Shown here: positions 11,026 through 22,696 of the stretch, piece by piece | Layout of the letters: the number at the start of each line of letters is the position of its first letter | Numbering within the stretch: the first letter of the stretch is position 1 | Assembly (NCBI GenBank): GCA_033032865.1 | Contig: JAWHQI010000019.1 | Span: forward strand, 9,776,001-9,840,000 | Length of the DNA stretch: 64,000 nucleotides | Direction of reading: 5' to 3' | Source: Dactylorhiza incarnata | Taxonomy: Eukaryota; Streptophyta; Magnoliopsida; Asparagales; Orchidaceae | Position numbers and translations under genes: made by a program | The notes under the pieces: model-generated | Seen by the model: the letters and a program-made list of their open reading frames with translations, nothing else | What the model was told of the DNA's origin: nothing | The model's database searches: none

Positions 11026-12210
11026 AATTATTGAAGTGAAGTGGAGGTGATCGGGCGGTCTGTTTTTGGGTGACCGCAGAGACAATGCGATCTGTGTTGG
11101 TATTCTGCTGGTCTGGCTCTGCCAGTCTGTTCTGGCAGTCTGCTGGTTTGCCGGTTTGTTCCTGGTTGTTGCGGTCTCTCTCCGGTTTGTTCTACTTGGT
11201 CTGTCTATCTTCTTTGTAGAAGACCGGGCGGTCTTTTCTTATGTATCCGCCTAACCGGGCGGCTTGTGCTGGAGATCTGACGACTTATCTGAAGTCGGCC
11301 AGATGGTTCTTGGTTTGCTGCTGGTGTTCTAAAGAAGGAGCGTTCTTGTGCCCGCGCGGATTGTGCGCGGTCTCGTGTTCGCGCGACTTGTGCGCGATCT
11401 ACCTGCTGATCTGCGGTCTTGGACGGAAGGTTGTCCAAGTTGTGTGATCGCGCGGTCTGCCCTTGTGAGACCGCTGGCAATCTGACGGGTGGTGATTGTA
11501 TACCTCTTGTGCGGTGACGACATCCGTCTACCCGCCTATAAATAGAGGTGCAGGGCCCATCATTCATAACGAGAACTGTAAGAACTAGAGCCTGGGTTGT
11601 TTCGTGCGGTCTCAACTTTGAGGTCGGGCGGTCTCGGAAGCGAGTTGACTATTTGTTGTGTTCGCAGGTTTGCGGTTAGCAGGTTGCGGTCTCCTTCCTT
11701 GGTGATTCCCAGCGGTTTGAATAAACAGTTCGGTAGTGGTCTGTCTGCGAACTGGTTTATGGTGTTCTTGTGCTGTTCGCAGCGAGCTTGGCGATCAGGC
11801 GACCTTCAGCGGTTAGGCGATCTGAGTTGCGGTCTGGCGACAACTTCAGTTCTTTGTTCAGTGCAATAAGCTTCAGTTCGTGCGGTCTGAGGTGGCGGTC
11901 TGGCAGTACAGGTCATCTTGCCTGTTTTCTGTTCGAGCGGTCTCAGGTTAAGCCGGGCGATTTCTGAAGTCAAGCGGTCTGTGCGGTCTCTGCTTGTCAG
12001 ACCGCCAGTTTTGGTTTTTGGTGTGTTTGTTCTTCTCTCCTTCGTGATTCTTATGAATCATGTCTCACCACGTATACCTCGCACTGTAAATCAAGTTTGT
12101 GATTCAATAAAGTCTTTTGTGTTGCTGTGTGGCATTGTGGTTGTTTGGCTATAACTCAGTTGATGCAACTCCTGCTTATTCCTAAACGATTCAAATCAAA
12201 AATTTTAACA
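11020..12210 (+). repeat. 3' LTR of D1
   Basis: It is 1191 bp, the same length as the 5' LTR, with TATA at 11536-11545 and the same GCGGTCT-rich pattern. It starts TGTTAAAATTATTG (one base different from the 5' copy) and ends ATTTTAACA. Element A coding sequence resumes at 12211. Confidence 0.93.
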
Positions 12211-13237
12211 CTCTATGCCTTGCAAATTGATGAGTACCCAAGAAAGATTCCTTCATCGCATTTTCATCGAATTTAGCTAATGCATCTTTGGTATTTAAAA
12301 TAAAGCATTTACAACTAAAATTATGAAAGTACGATACATTAGGTTTCTTTTGGTAATATAGTTCGTATGAAGTTAGTTTCAAAATAGGGCGAAGCGTGAT
12401 ACGATTTATAACATAACAAGATGTATTTACTGCTTTAGCCCAAAAAGATTTAGGCAACCCATACTCGGATAGCATAGTGCGTACGAGTTCCTGAAGGGTT
12501 CTATTTTTCCTCTCCACCACACAATTTTGTTGAGGGGGTGCGTGGAGCGGAAAATTCGTGTTTAATGGATTATTGCAAAAGGTGGTGAAACTATCATTTT
12601 CAAATTCCCCTCCATGATCCGACCTAATGCATTTAATTTTTATGTCTAATTCATTTTGAATGCGATTGCAAAGTTTTGAAAATTCCGAAAACGCATCAGA
12701 TTTGGAGGTAAGAAATAAAGTCTACGTGAATCATGAAAAATCGTCAATTAATACAAAATTATACTTTTTACCACCAAGGCTACAACTGCTAATTGGCCCC
12801 AAAAGGTCCATGTGAATTAATTTCAATGGTCTTGAGGTAGATACTTCAATTTTACTTTTAAACGATGTTTTCGATAATTTTCCTTTTTGGCATTGCGAGC
12901 ATAAGGAAGAAAGGTTTCCATTTAGTATTGGCAATCCTCTAATAATTTTATTTTTTGATAATTTTAAAATCATCTTGGTGCTAGAGTGACCAAGACGTCT
13001 ATACGATAGTTCAAGTTCTTCATTTTTAGATATAAGACATTTAAGCGATGCACGTTATAGATCATGAAAAGTAATTAAATAAACATTATGAATTCTTGGT
13101 GCAGTGAGTACTATATTATTAGACTTAGGATCAATGATTTTGCACAAATTAGTAGAAGACTCAAATAACACATTAAGGGCTGTATCGCATAATTGACTAA
13201 TAGAGATTAAATTATGTTTTAAGCCTTCTACCAACAA
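12211..13237 (-). pseudogene. Element A pol: integrase
   Basis: Read on the minus strand from 13237: the segment LKHNLISISQLCD, the HHCC-finger region, CSQCQKGKLSK and LIHMDLLGPISS (first catalytic Asp), then VERKNRTLQELVR holding the catalytic Glu, and SYELYYQKKPNVSYF. The parts fall in several frames (13237-13055, 12973-12731, 12520-12211) separated by stops and shifts. The frame continues into RT across D1 at 4192. Confidence 0.85.
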
Positions 13238-13447
13238 GACAATAGTAAAAGAGAAAGATCGTTACCCACAGTACCGGTGCCCAATATTCTTCCTTTTCCA
13301 TTGTCACCAAACGTCAAAGTTCCTACTTTTTTCTTGGTGAGTCTAAGGAATTTTGCTTTATCACCCGTCATGTGCTTGGAGCAGCCTGAGTCCAAGTACC
13401 ACATGTCTTATTTGGCCTTAGCCTGCCAACATACCTAAGAAGAAAAA
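13238..13447 (-). pseudogene. Element A protease remnant
   Basis: Between gag and integrase the minus strand reads a tryptophan and serine-rich stretch matching the B protease region (33340-33470), including a TFGDN-G-KGRI segment. The region has several stops, and I could not read an intact D-S/T-G active site in one frame. Confidence 0.6.
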
Positions 13448-13448
13448 G

Positions 13449-15361
13449 TTAGTGAAGATCTGGATACACAAGAGGTTCCTCCCATAATATAGGTGGAGAC
13501 CTTAGGTGCCCAGATTTGCTTGAGGGTACCTTTCCCTTCTTCCTGCAAGAGCCCGTGGTGTGCCCAAAAACTAAACAACTGGCACAAGCAACAAAAGGGG
13601 TTGAGACCTTTTTCAGAGACTGTTGTTGACCCTTGCTGGTATACACAAAGGTAGAGGGAGTGAAGGAAATATTTTTATGAAAAGATTTTTTATTTCTGGA
13701 AGCAGAGCTAACGCCAGCGTTAGAAGTGAACGCTGGGCGGTAGGTTTCAGAAACATATCCCAGCCCAAACTTAGCAGATCCATGGCACTGGTTGCCCAAA
13801 ATCATATCCAGTGATTTTTGGCCAACCCCAAATTTGTTTATTGCCACATTAAGATCATTTATTCTGGCTTTTAAGGCGAAGTTTTCACTTACTAAATTTC
13901 CACATCAATTTGCAAATTTTTCTTTTCATTATCAATTTGGGAAAGAGATATTTTCAACCTTCTTTCTAAGTCTCCCTTTTCTTTCATGAGTGATTCGATG
14001 TTGAAGAGAGCCTTAGAAAGATCGTTTTCAAGTTCCTTTGCCTTTGTCAAATTATTGTCATTCTTTTGGCATGACATTATTTCTTTATTTAATTTTAATT
14101 TTGTTTTAAAAGGATTTTATTCTCAGTTTTAAGAAGATCAAGATCTTTTAAATTTCTACTAAACGATTTGCACATTTTTAAATATTCAACATAAAGATCA
14201 TCATAAGTAGAAGGGATTGCCTCAGTGTCGCTTTGGACACTGCACTCATCATCAGTTGATTTTTGGTTCTTCCCCATGAGGCACAAATTTTCCTCATCAT
14301 CCTCACTTGAACTTGGTTCGCTTGAGCATCTGGATGTAGAATCATCCCATGTGGCCGCCTTCAAGACTTTCTTCTTCTCCTTTCCTTTATGCCGCTTTTC
14401 TTTTTGTTCCTTCAGGTATTTTGGGCAATGGCTTCTTATATGCCCGGTCTTCCTGCAGTGGAAGCACTCAGGAGGAGGTCGCTCTTCATCTTCGTCGCTC
14501 AATTTTTCCTTTTTCTCCTTTTTGGAAGATGCTCCTTTTCGGAAGTACTTACAGAAAGTATTTCTTCTCTCTGGATTCTTCATGAACTTTGTGAAGTTTT
14601 TCACAAAGAGACTCTCCTCGTCATCTTCCTCATCGTCATACTCTTTTCTTGACTTTAGTGCCAAAGCTTTCTTCTTTGGCACCTTATTGTATTCTTCATC
14701 TTGAATGTTGAGATCGACCTCATGGGTTTTGAGATTCCCAATGAGGCTCTCGATCTGGAGCTGCCTTAGATTATGCGATTCGGAGATTGCAGTCACCTTT
14801 GGATTGAACTTTGGAGGAAGAGAACAGAGGATCTTTCAAACTAAGTCACCGTTTGAGAAATTTTATCCAAGAATCTTTGAGGCATTGACAATCTTGGTGA
14901 AGCGAGTATACATTGACTCGATGTCCTCATTTGGATCCATCCTGAACCTTTCAAATTCTGATTCAATTTGGAATAGCTTTGAGTCTTTGACCTGCGAGCT
15001 ACCTTCATGAGTTATGTCAAGCAAATTCCAGATGTCATAGGAAGTTTCACAAGCACAAACTCTATTAATTAAATTCAGTCCTATCTAATGCGCAAAATAA
15101 AGCATTCACGTCTTTAGCATTATTTTTACATTTATTTTTATCTCCATCATCCCACCTATCTTTAGGCTTTTCCATGGTTACTTCTCCAACAATATAAGTA
15201 GGAGTAGTATACGATGTTTCAACACTAGCCTATACATCTAGATCTAAATTGATTTGAAAATAACGCATGCGTGTTCTCCAATAATTGTAGTCAGTTCTGG
15301 TGAAAAGTGGAGGTCTACTTATTCCTTGCCCTTCATGAAAAGCGAGATCACGAGACGCCAT
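13449..15361 (-). pseudogene. Element A gag
   Basis: The likely start is the ATG at 15361-15359, in the same leader context (AATAATGGCG) as B and C. The N-terminal part is broken by stops near 15230 and later. The 14796-14095 part carries acidic and Lys-rich segments and a knuckle CFHCRKTGHIRSHC (near 14455-14490). A coiled-coil-like segment (14077-13892) and a C-terminal part (13847-13449) follow. An AACGCC/AGCGTT motif pair is embedded in coding sequence near 13709-13735, as in B near 32995-33022. Confidence 0.82.
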
Positions 15362-15410
15362 TATTCCTGGTTGTTAGATCGTTTTGGAATAACCTCCCTA
15401 TGATACCACT
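15362..15410 (-). other. Leader and primer binding site of A
   Basis: On the minus strand the LTR end ...CCAACA is followed by AGTGGTATCATAGGGAGG, close to the tRNA-Met site TGGTATCAGAG. GGTTATTCCAAA and the gag ATG come next. B and C have the same leader layout. Confidence 0.8.
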
Positions 15411-16678
15411 TGTTGGATCGTGAGGCGCCCTTAGAGGGGGGGGGGGGGTGACTAAGGTATTTTAAAACTTGATTATTTAATATAAAACTTTTGTTGTTTT
15501 TCTTTAAATCAAATTTAAGACAAAATTAAAAAGGAGTGAATCAATTTAAAACAAACTAAGAAGAGCATGATTTTCATTATTATTTAAGATTACAAAATAT
15601 GTGATTTCTATGACGCTAGAAATCAAAGGAAAAATATGAAATCTTCTTTTTGTTTTCTATACCGACTCTTCTCACCAAGAACCGGTTGGCTTTAGCCGAT
15701 CTTCCCCAGATCCGGCCTCAAGCCGCTCTAGTCTTCCTATACCCAGAAAAGGCCACGAGCACCCCCTAGATCTACTCTCTAGACCTAGTCTCCCACACGA
15801 GGCGAATTGCCCCCTAAGTCCTACCCAGACCTAGTCGCCAACACGAGGTGAATTTACATCCAAGCAAATAATAAAAATGGTTACAAGTAAATATTTGAAC
15901 ACATAAACTAAAACTCCCCATGAAGAATTCTGGCGAAGGCGAAGGCCGCTAAAGTCAAAACGTGCATTCTTCGCGTTGAGAGAGCGTTGATACAGTTCTC
16001 CTTGAATTCTTTTCTCGAATGCGTGCGGGAGATAAAGTTCTGAAAAAATATGTCTCTGATTGAGTTTCTGGAGTGCTGGAGTAAGGCTCAAATCAATTAG
16101 TAGTAAGAGACGTCGAGATCATCCAATTTATAGACTTTGAGCTAACGTCGGCGTTGAGTTCAAACGTCGACCATTGACCATGTATAGCAACATATTGATA
16201 GCTCGGATCTTCAAAAGAGCAAAGAGATTCTGCACTTTAGGAATCTTTCATTTTAGGCAACCATAATGCTGGTGTTGAGGCTAAGGCTGGCGTTAGGTCA
16301 AATCATTCCTAAAGTGTCCCTTCAATCACGACTTCTTTTCCTCTTGCCAAAAACATCGAACGATAACGCACAGCGTTAAGCCTAACGCCTGGCGTTAAAA
16401 CCATCCCGTCAATAGTCAAGCAATACCGTCGATCGGCAATCCATCCCGTCGATTAGCAGATCATCCTGTCGAATGATAACGCCCAACATTGAACATAATG
16501 CCTGGAGTTAGACCAATTTCCATACTTTAGCTTTGAGTTGTTCCAGACCAATGATGCAGCAACCTGGTGTCATATCTGTTCAAACCTGCATGCTAAAAAC
16601 ACAATGACAACAAAAATCAAATACAAGTAGGATTTGTTATTCTCAAATCAAAGGGATGTGGAAAACCTTGTTCCAACA
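15411..16678 (-). repeat. 5' LTR of element A
   Basis: It begins TGTTGGATCGTGAGG and ends GTTCCAACA. It matches the solo LTR 36158-37569. On the minus strand a TATAAAT box lies at about 16126-16132, and AACGCC/GGCGTT pairs plus CCGTCGATC motifs fill 16140-16510 upstream of it. A run of 13 G lies at 15436-15448. The LTR is 1268 bp, against 1412 bp for the solo copy. Confidence 0.92.
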
Positions 16679-17885
16679 GGATTCAAATGTTGTTTGTAGT
16701 TGGCAAGATGGAGCTTTCATGACGGGAACGTTTGTTCAGGCCATGGCCTCCAATAATTTCGAGGATGATTCGATCGTGGACTCTGAGTGTGGTTATCACC
16801 TCACCGGGGACGAGTCGAAGTTCTCTTCGTTGCAGGCATACTCAGGTAATGATGATATCATTACAGCTGACGATACTATACATGCAGTTGAGAAGGAGAG
16901 TGTAGTTTCTTGGGGTAGTGATAGAGGTCCACTCACGTTGAGGAGTGTCTATCATGTGCTGGGAATGAAGAAAAACCTCTTCTTGGTGACTAATGTTGTA
17001 GATGTTGGTTACCGCATTCTGTTCGGGCCAACAGAAGTGATGTTCCTTCGGAACATATCAGCAGTGAAGGCCGATGACACTCATGTTGGAAAAAGAGTGA
17101 AGGACTTGTTTGTTTTGTCAGCAAGCTCCTATGTTGATAAGATGTGGACAAATGATAGTGATGCTATCTGGCATGAAAGACTTGGGCATGTCGGAATGGA
17201 TAAGCTGAAGGCTATGGCAACGAGAGGCCTGCTGAGAGGCCTGCCTAGTCTTTCATCCATGGGAGATGGTCATGTTTGTGATGGATGTCAATATGGAAAA
17301 TCTCATCATCTTCCATTTAATAAGTCATAAAGCAGACGTAGAGTGCCATTGGAGTGCATCCATGGTGATCAATGTGGACCAACCGAGAATGCCAGTCTTG
17401 GGGGTAGTAGATATATGCTGATCTTGGTTGATGATTTCACCAGGTATACATGGGTATACTTTTTGAAGGAGAAGTCGGAAGCGTTTGGAAAATTTGTGGA
17501 GTTCAAGGAGCTAGTGGAGGGTCGGCTTAACCTGCGGATCAAGAAGTTGAGAATGGATAATGGAGGGGAGTTGACCTCAAGTACCTTCGTCAACTTTTGC
17601 AGGAAGCATGGCATCCAGAGAGAGATTACTTGTGCTCACACTCCACAACAGAATGGAGTTGCTGAGCGGAAGATCTGTCACTTGACAGAGACCGTGAAGT
17701 ATTGGCTTCATGCCAAGAATATTCCTATGTCCTTTTGGGAGGAGGGTATGTCTTGTGCAGTTTCTGTCATCAACAAGATGCCTCTTAATCCGATCAACAT
17801 GAAGACTCCACATGAGCTGATGTTTAAGGAGAAGCCTTCTGTGGATCACTTTCGAGTGTTCTTGATGTCCTCAGAACGAAGATAG
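16679..17885 (+). pseudogene. D2 protease and integrase
   Basis: The frame encodes SIVDSECGYHLTGDESKF, where the protease triplet DSG has become DSE, probably inactivating it. The HHCC finger (WHERLGHVGM ... CDGCQYGKSH) and integrase core follow, with Asp in IHGDQCGP, Asp in RMDNGGEL and Glu in NGVAERK all present. A stop near 17328 separates finger and core. The frame shifts near 17870 after HFRVF. Confidence 0.87.
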
Positions 17886-19889
17886 ATGCGAAAGAAAGGA
17901 AGCTAGTCTTCATCGGTTATGATTAACAGAAGAAAGTTTGGAGATGCATGGATCCAGAGACACGGAGAGCTGTGGTCTCAAGGGATGTGGTATTTGACAA
18001 GTTGTCATCATACCAGGGTAGCTCATCTGTGGAGCTACAGGAGAGCAGGTTGGATGGTGGCCAAAGGGAAGCTACAGGGGAAGTTCTGGTGGAGTTACCT
18101 ATTTCTCCAGGTGCTCCAAATTCTTCTAGCTCTGGGTCAGGTGCTTCTGGTTCAGGAAGCAGGGGGAGCAATGCTCCAAGTGTGCCTGAAATGAGAGCTA
18201 GTTCAGAATTGGTAGCTTGAGAGGTGGATCAGAGTAAAGCTCTGAGGAGGTCTGAGATGACCATTATTCCACCAGATCGGTATACGGGCAAAAACTTGGT
18301 GAGCTTCTTCTCATGTTTCTTCGTAGGTCCCCTAAATGAGAGAGAGTCATCTTGTTTTGAAAATTCCGTAGGAGTCAAGGAGTGGGAAGGATCCATGGAT
18401 GAAGAGATGGCTGCCCTCAGGAAGAATGAGACTTGGGACTTAGTGCCTAAGGTTGAGGGAGTTACTCCGGTGACTTTTAAATGGGTTTTCAAACTGAAGA
18501 AGAAGGCTGATGGTAGTATTGAGCGGTACAAGGCTCGCCTTGTAGCTTGAGGTTTCTCTCAGAAGTATGGGGAGGATTATGAAGAAACATTTAGCCTCGT
18601 TGCCAAGATGACTTCGGTCCGGGTGGTAATCACATTGGCAGCTTGCCAAGGGTGGAAGATTTGGCAACTCGACGTGAAGAATGCATTCCTATACAACGAG
18701 ATTGGCAAGGATATCTTTATGGATCAAACACCTGGTTATATATCCGAAGAGCACCCAAGACATGTTTGCAAGGTCAAGAAGGCTCTTTACGACTTGAAGC
18801 AGGCGCCTCGGGCATGGTATGGGAAGATCGCAGAATACCTCCATTTCTGCAGATATTTTGCTTCTGATTCTGATTCGAGCTTATTCGTAAAGAAGATAGG
18901 GAGCTTCAGGTCTTGGTGTTGCTGTACGTTGACGATATGATCGTCACAGGATATTCTGAAGTGGAGGTAGCTAGGCTTCGTGCTGAGCTAGCTATCAAAT
19001 TTGAGATGAAGGATTTGGGTGAGCTCCACCATTTCCTTGGACTCGAGCTGGAGTGGAAAGAGAGTGGTGTGCTCGTTTCCCAGAAAGGTTATGCTGAAAG
19101 AATCGTGAAGCGATTTGGCATGGAAGGAGGGTAGAGCAGCTCTATTCCACTAGAAGTTGGGATACATCTTCGACGAGATGAGGGGAAGGTTTTACCTGAT
19201 CCCTTGCTTTTCTGGGCTTTGGCCGGGAGTCTGATATACTTGATGATCACAAGGCCGGATATTTCCTTTGCAGTGGGCCAGGTGAGTTGGTAGATTACAG
19301 AGCCGCAGAAGCCTCATCTGTTGGTGGCAAGGAGCATTTTGAAGTATGTGATGTCTACCTCTGATCTGGGTATCTTCTATGGGAAGAACTCAGAATTCTG
19401 TTTGCACGTCAAAACGGATGCTGATTATGGGGGAGATTCAGATGATTGGAAGTCGACTTCTGGATACATCTTTATGGCTGGACCTTCACCGATCGCATGG
19501 TGCAGTAAGAAGTAGGATTATGTGTCTGTCTCTACTACAGAAGCAAAGTACAAAGCATCGCCATTGGCAGCTCAGGAAGCCATCTGGCTTAGGAGGCTTG
19601 TAAGGGACATTCATGGAGAGGTGTGAGGTCCTACTCTGCTTCGGGGTGACAATAAGAGTGTCTCAAGTTGGTGAACAATCATGTTTGTCACGCTTGGACG
19701 AAGCATATTGAGATTCATCACCATTTCATTCGTGAGAAGGTGTTGGAGGTTTCTCTGATTGTGGAGCATGTGCAGGGCAAGGATAACATCGCGAACATCT
19801 TTACTAAACCATTATCGAAGGGACCGTTTACACGATTGAGGAATCTACTTGGGCTGACTTCCACTTCCCACATCAAGGGGGAGTGTTGA
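17886..19889 (+). pseudogene. D2 linker, RT and RNase H
   Basis: The linker (about 17948-18220) is Ser/Gly-rich. RT motifs are KWVFKLKKKADG, QLDVKNAFLY, ALYDLKQAPRAWY and LLYVDDMIVTG near 18918-18945 with the catalytic Asp pair intact. Stops lie near 18218, 18548 and 19132, and the frame shifts near 18895 and 19660. RNase H ends with NIANIFTKPLSKG and a stop at 19887-19889, inside the LTR. Confidence 0.86.
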
Positions 19890-20983
19890 ATTTTTGAAGT
19901 GGAAGAGGGAAGTCGGGCAGTCTGCGGTTTGATAACTGCAGAGACCGCGCGGTCTGCGCGGGTTATTCTGGTGATCTATTTTTGATCGGTTAGAATGCTC
20001 AAGTAATTTCGGTCTCCTTATTGCTGCGCTGGGAGATCTGAGGAAAGGTGATCATGGAGTCCGCTCTGTCTGCGGGTTTGCTTCTGGCCAGGTTTGCCTT
20101 AGACGATTGTTTTTTAAGTGCTTATGAGACAGCGCGGTCTGTTGCAAGGCCGCGTGCGGGTTGATGGGCGGTTATTGCATCTCTCTTTTGGCGGTGACGA
20201 CATCCGTCCTTGTGCCTATAAATAGGGGTGCAGGGCTCGTCATTTCTAATAGAGAACTGTAAGAACAAGAGCCTGGATTGTTTGTGCTGGTCTCAATTTG
20301 AGATCGCGCGGTCTTGGAAGCGGTTTGACCTTTTGTTGTATTCGCAGGTCTGCGGCCAGTAGCAAGCAGTTTGTTTCCTTGGTGACTTTCCAGTGACTTG
20401 AATAATCAGTTCGTCAGCGGTCTCCGTCTGTGATCTGGATTGTTATTGTTCTTATTCTGTTCGCAGAAAGCTCTGTAATCAGGAGACCTTGTCGGTCAGG
20501 TGATCTCGAGTTGTGGGTAGGCAACGACTAGAGTAGTTTCTTCTGGTTCTGTTCGCGGGTAGCTTCAGTGATTGGGTGACCTCTTGGTCTGGCGGTCTGA
20601 CGTGCGGACAGGTTCTATTTTCTACAGTGGAATAAAGGAGTAGTCTGTGCAGTCTGGATTTGCGGTCTGGCAGTTCGCATGTCATTAAGCTTGTTTCTGT
20701 TCGCGCAGTCTCAGGAATAAGCCATGTGGTTTGGTGGTGCAGCGGTTTCTGGCGGCTTCTATTTGGAAGTTCGCCGGGACTTGTTGTTTTGTGCTTCCCT
20801 CCTTCGCGATTCTTATGAATCATGTCTCACCATATATACCTCACATTGTAAAGAGGAAACTGTAGTCAATTCTCAAGTGCATTATCCTGTCTTCTCATTG
20901 TCATTGTGTTGCTACACTTGTGGAAAGTTTCGAAGCAATCTGCTTAATTTGCTTCACCTCCAACCCTCTCAAAATTTTTAACA
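19884..20983 (+). repeat. 3' LTR of D2
   Basis: It begins TGTTGAATTTTTG after AAGGGGGAG and ends TTTTTAACA; length is 1100 bp. TATAAATAG lies at 20217-20225. GCGGTCT/AGACCGC motifs are scattered as in D1 but less regular. The five bases after it are TCCCT; the other target copy is outside the window. Confidence 0.9.
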
Positions 20984-21505
20984 TCCCTTAGGTGCACCCT
21001 GGATCGCAAGCCCCTGAGACTCCTTCTATGCGCCCAACCTCTTGAAGCACTTCTCGATTGGGTGGCCCACATGGCCACAAAAATGACACACCCGCCTGCC
21101 CTTCTTACTTGGAGCAGGGCTGCCACTATTAGCATCTTTCCTTCTTTCCTTCCTCGACGTAGCAACCTGAACCACAAAAGGGTTCTGCACCCTAGGCCGC
21201 TGCCCAAATGTATCCTCCATCCAAGTTTGAATCTGCGCCTGCCCCACGACCATTTACCTCAACAATGTCTCTCTACTCTAACACAACTCCTCAATCGCTG
21301 CCTCACTGCGTGCACCTGAGGATTCCTCCTCCGACCGGAGAACCGACTCCGACGCACTATGCTCTGGAGTCATCTATAACAATTACGAATGAACCGCTTA
21401 TCTATACCTAGCTTAAGACAACAACTAGGAAACTAGAATCTCCTAACTCGATACAGATCAAAAAGGAATTTATACTTGCTCTTGCTGTTACCTTGCTCTG
21501 AAAAA
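20984..21505 (-). pseudogene. Gag-like fragment with zinc knuckle, host of D2
   Basis: On the minus strand about 21254-21026 encodes a Gln/Arg/Lys-rich segment ending in CHFCGHVGHPIEKCFKRLG, a CX2CX4HX4C knuckle. Upstream on the minus strand is a Glu/Ser-rich N-terminal part from an ATG near 21373, broken by stops. Near 21488-21505 is a CAGAGCAAGGT stretch resembling the end of a tRNA-Met primer site. The fragment is probably the 5' end of a minus-strand LTR element. A Ty3 chromovirus is one option, but I cannot settle the family. Confidence 0.5.
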
Positions 21506-21916
21506 AGTTTTTATATGATATTTCACTATACTCAGGATGATAAATCATCACCCCTAAATCCCTCGTGCACCTCTCCCGTATGCATGAAGGCTGAACATAT
21601 TTCTTTTAAAACCATGAGTATACATGAGTCATCATGTAGATCTCCAGCTTGGCACATGTGCTTATGCAATGTTATGCAGTGCTATGCATTCTAAAAAAAG
21701 GCCTTAATGCATGCTATGAGTTGTGTACACATGTGATCTTATGCATCCTATACTACATATTATTCGCATGTAACGAAAAAGAAAATCTAATGGACACGCA
21801 TGTGAACTACGTTATGCATCCCGTACTACATAAAAGTCGCATGTTGTCACCTATGAAGATCCATATACAGACACATATTATGCATCCCATACTACATAAT
21901 ATGCCCCGTATACTTC
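21506..21916. repeat. Short degenerate repeats rich in ATGCAT
   Basis: Three diverged copies start near 21739, 21811 and 21877. Each has TTATGCATCC, then TACTACATA and a CGCATGT or ATATGCC segment, about 66-72 bp apart. Further ATGCA words lie between 21650 and 21720. This may be part of the LTR of the minus-strand element whose gag is at 20984-21505. No coding signal is seen. Confidence 0.45.
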
Positions 21917-22675
21917 TGTTGGGTTTTGTATCCACAATACCCCAGATTTGAAGAAGTCCCCTTAAACTAAGTTGAATTGTTTTGTATTTGATCATTGCTT
22001 TAAGTTATATGCGTGCAGGACCTAATTGCTAAAGTACAAACCAATGTCAATTTTCAATGGGTCAGAAAACACTGGACTAGACTGTTTGCCCAGAAATCCA
22101 TGACCTCTCTTCTCAACCAGGGTGGGTCTTTCCAGCGGTCTCATATTTGTGAGACCGTCTAGACCGCCTCTCTTCTCAGTCAGGGTGATCCTTTCCAGCG
22201 GTCTGAGATTTGTGAGACCGCCCGGACCGCTTCTCTCCGATCCTGGGATGCATTCCAAGTGATCAGCGGTCAAGCTCCAATCAGATCATCAGACCGCTCG
22301 GTCTTGTCTTTTTTCCCTTTTTTGTTATTATCAATTCTTTTCTCTGCCCCGACTCTCCTGTATCCCCAGGCAGCCCATAATTTTTGGATCTGCCCGTTTG
22401 GGCATCCTCCACGTCTATAAATAGAGGGGTAGGGGTACCTAGAAAAGGACTTTTGCTTCGAGCCTCCAGCTTACAACCTGTGTAAGCGGTCTCAAATTCT
22501 GTCGCATTTCTACCTCAGATCCTGCTCTGCCTCTAGTTTTTAATGTACCCCTTTTTTGAGGTTAATCTGAGTAGCTTTCCTCTTCTCGTTTTCCTCTTCA
22601 GCATCTCTCATCTTAAGTAACCTACACTCCGCAGTTCCCCCTCATTCTTCCCTTAGTGTGAGTCTTGTAGGTACA
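21917..22675 (+). repeat. 5' LTR of the Tat element
   Basis: It starts TGTTGGGTTTTG and has TATAAATAG at 22416-22424. The end is uncertain: GGTACA at about 22675 fits the primer-site placement usual for Tat, but ACCAACA at 22691 is another candidate. U3 holds GCGGTCTC...GAGACCG hairpins at about 22136-22165 and 22197-22230 and more half-sites to 22305. These letters match the motif of the copia D LTRs. Confidence 0.7.
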
Positions 22676-22680
22676 TTTTT

Positions 22681-22696
22681 TGGTACCAACAGAATG
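22681..22696 (+). other. Possible primer binding site of the Tat element
   Basis: TGGTACCAACAG follows a T run after the LTR, at the spacing seen in Tat elements. The matching tRNA is not obvious from the sequence. Confidence 0.35.

Larger units (their letters stand above)
4193..12210 (+). mobile_element. Ty1/copia element D1, nearly complete, inserted in A
   Basis: It has two LTRs of 1191 bp each (4193-5383, 11020-12210), a tRNA-Met-type primer site, gag-pol in one frame and a purine tract before the 3' LTR. The flanking five bases are CAATA on the left and CTCTA on the right. Removing five bases plus the element restores the reading frame of the A polyprotein, so they are probably one target duplication that has since changed. 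From 5473 to 11025 the gag-pol frame has in-frame stops but no frameshift. Integrase is split by the SINE-like array. I could not place it in a named copia lineage. Confidence 0.9.
1..16678 (-). mobile_element. SIRE-type Ty1/copia element A, 3' end outside window, split by D1
   Basis: Read on the minus strand the order is 5' LTR (15411-16678), tRNA-Met-type primer site, gag, protease, integrase, reverse transcriptase, RNase H, a 2.3-kb noncoding tail, purine tract and the first 29 bases of the 3' LTR. Copia gene order (integrase before RT), a CX2CX4HX4C knuckle and the purine tract next to TTGG support a SIRE/Maximus assignment. Element D1 lies between its integrase and RT parts. The five bases after the 5' LTR are GGATT; the matching target duplication lies outside the window. 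All ORFs are broken, so it is a relic. It separates the missing 5' part of D2 from the D2 remainder at 16679. Confidence 0.9.
16679..20983 (+). mobile_element. Ty1/copia element D2, 5' part missing from window
   Basis: This is a diverged relative of D1: protease, integrase, RT, RNase H, purine tract and 3' LTR. Its 5' LTR and most of gag lie left of element A, outside the window. It has at least three frameshifts (near 17870, 18895, 19660) and several stops, more decay than D1. This agrees with D2 being the outermost host of A and D1. Confidence 0.88.

Noticed and set aside
14225..14704. Plus-strand ORFs opposite the A gag (also 32251-32487)
   Set aside because: Ser/Phe-rich shadows of the Lys/Glu-rich gag coding on the other strand.
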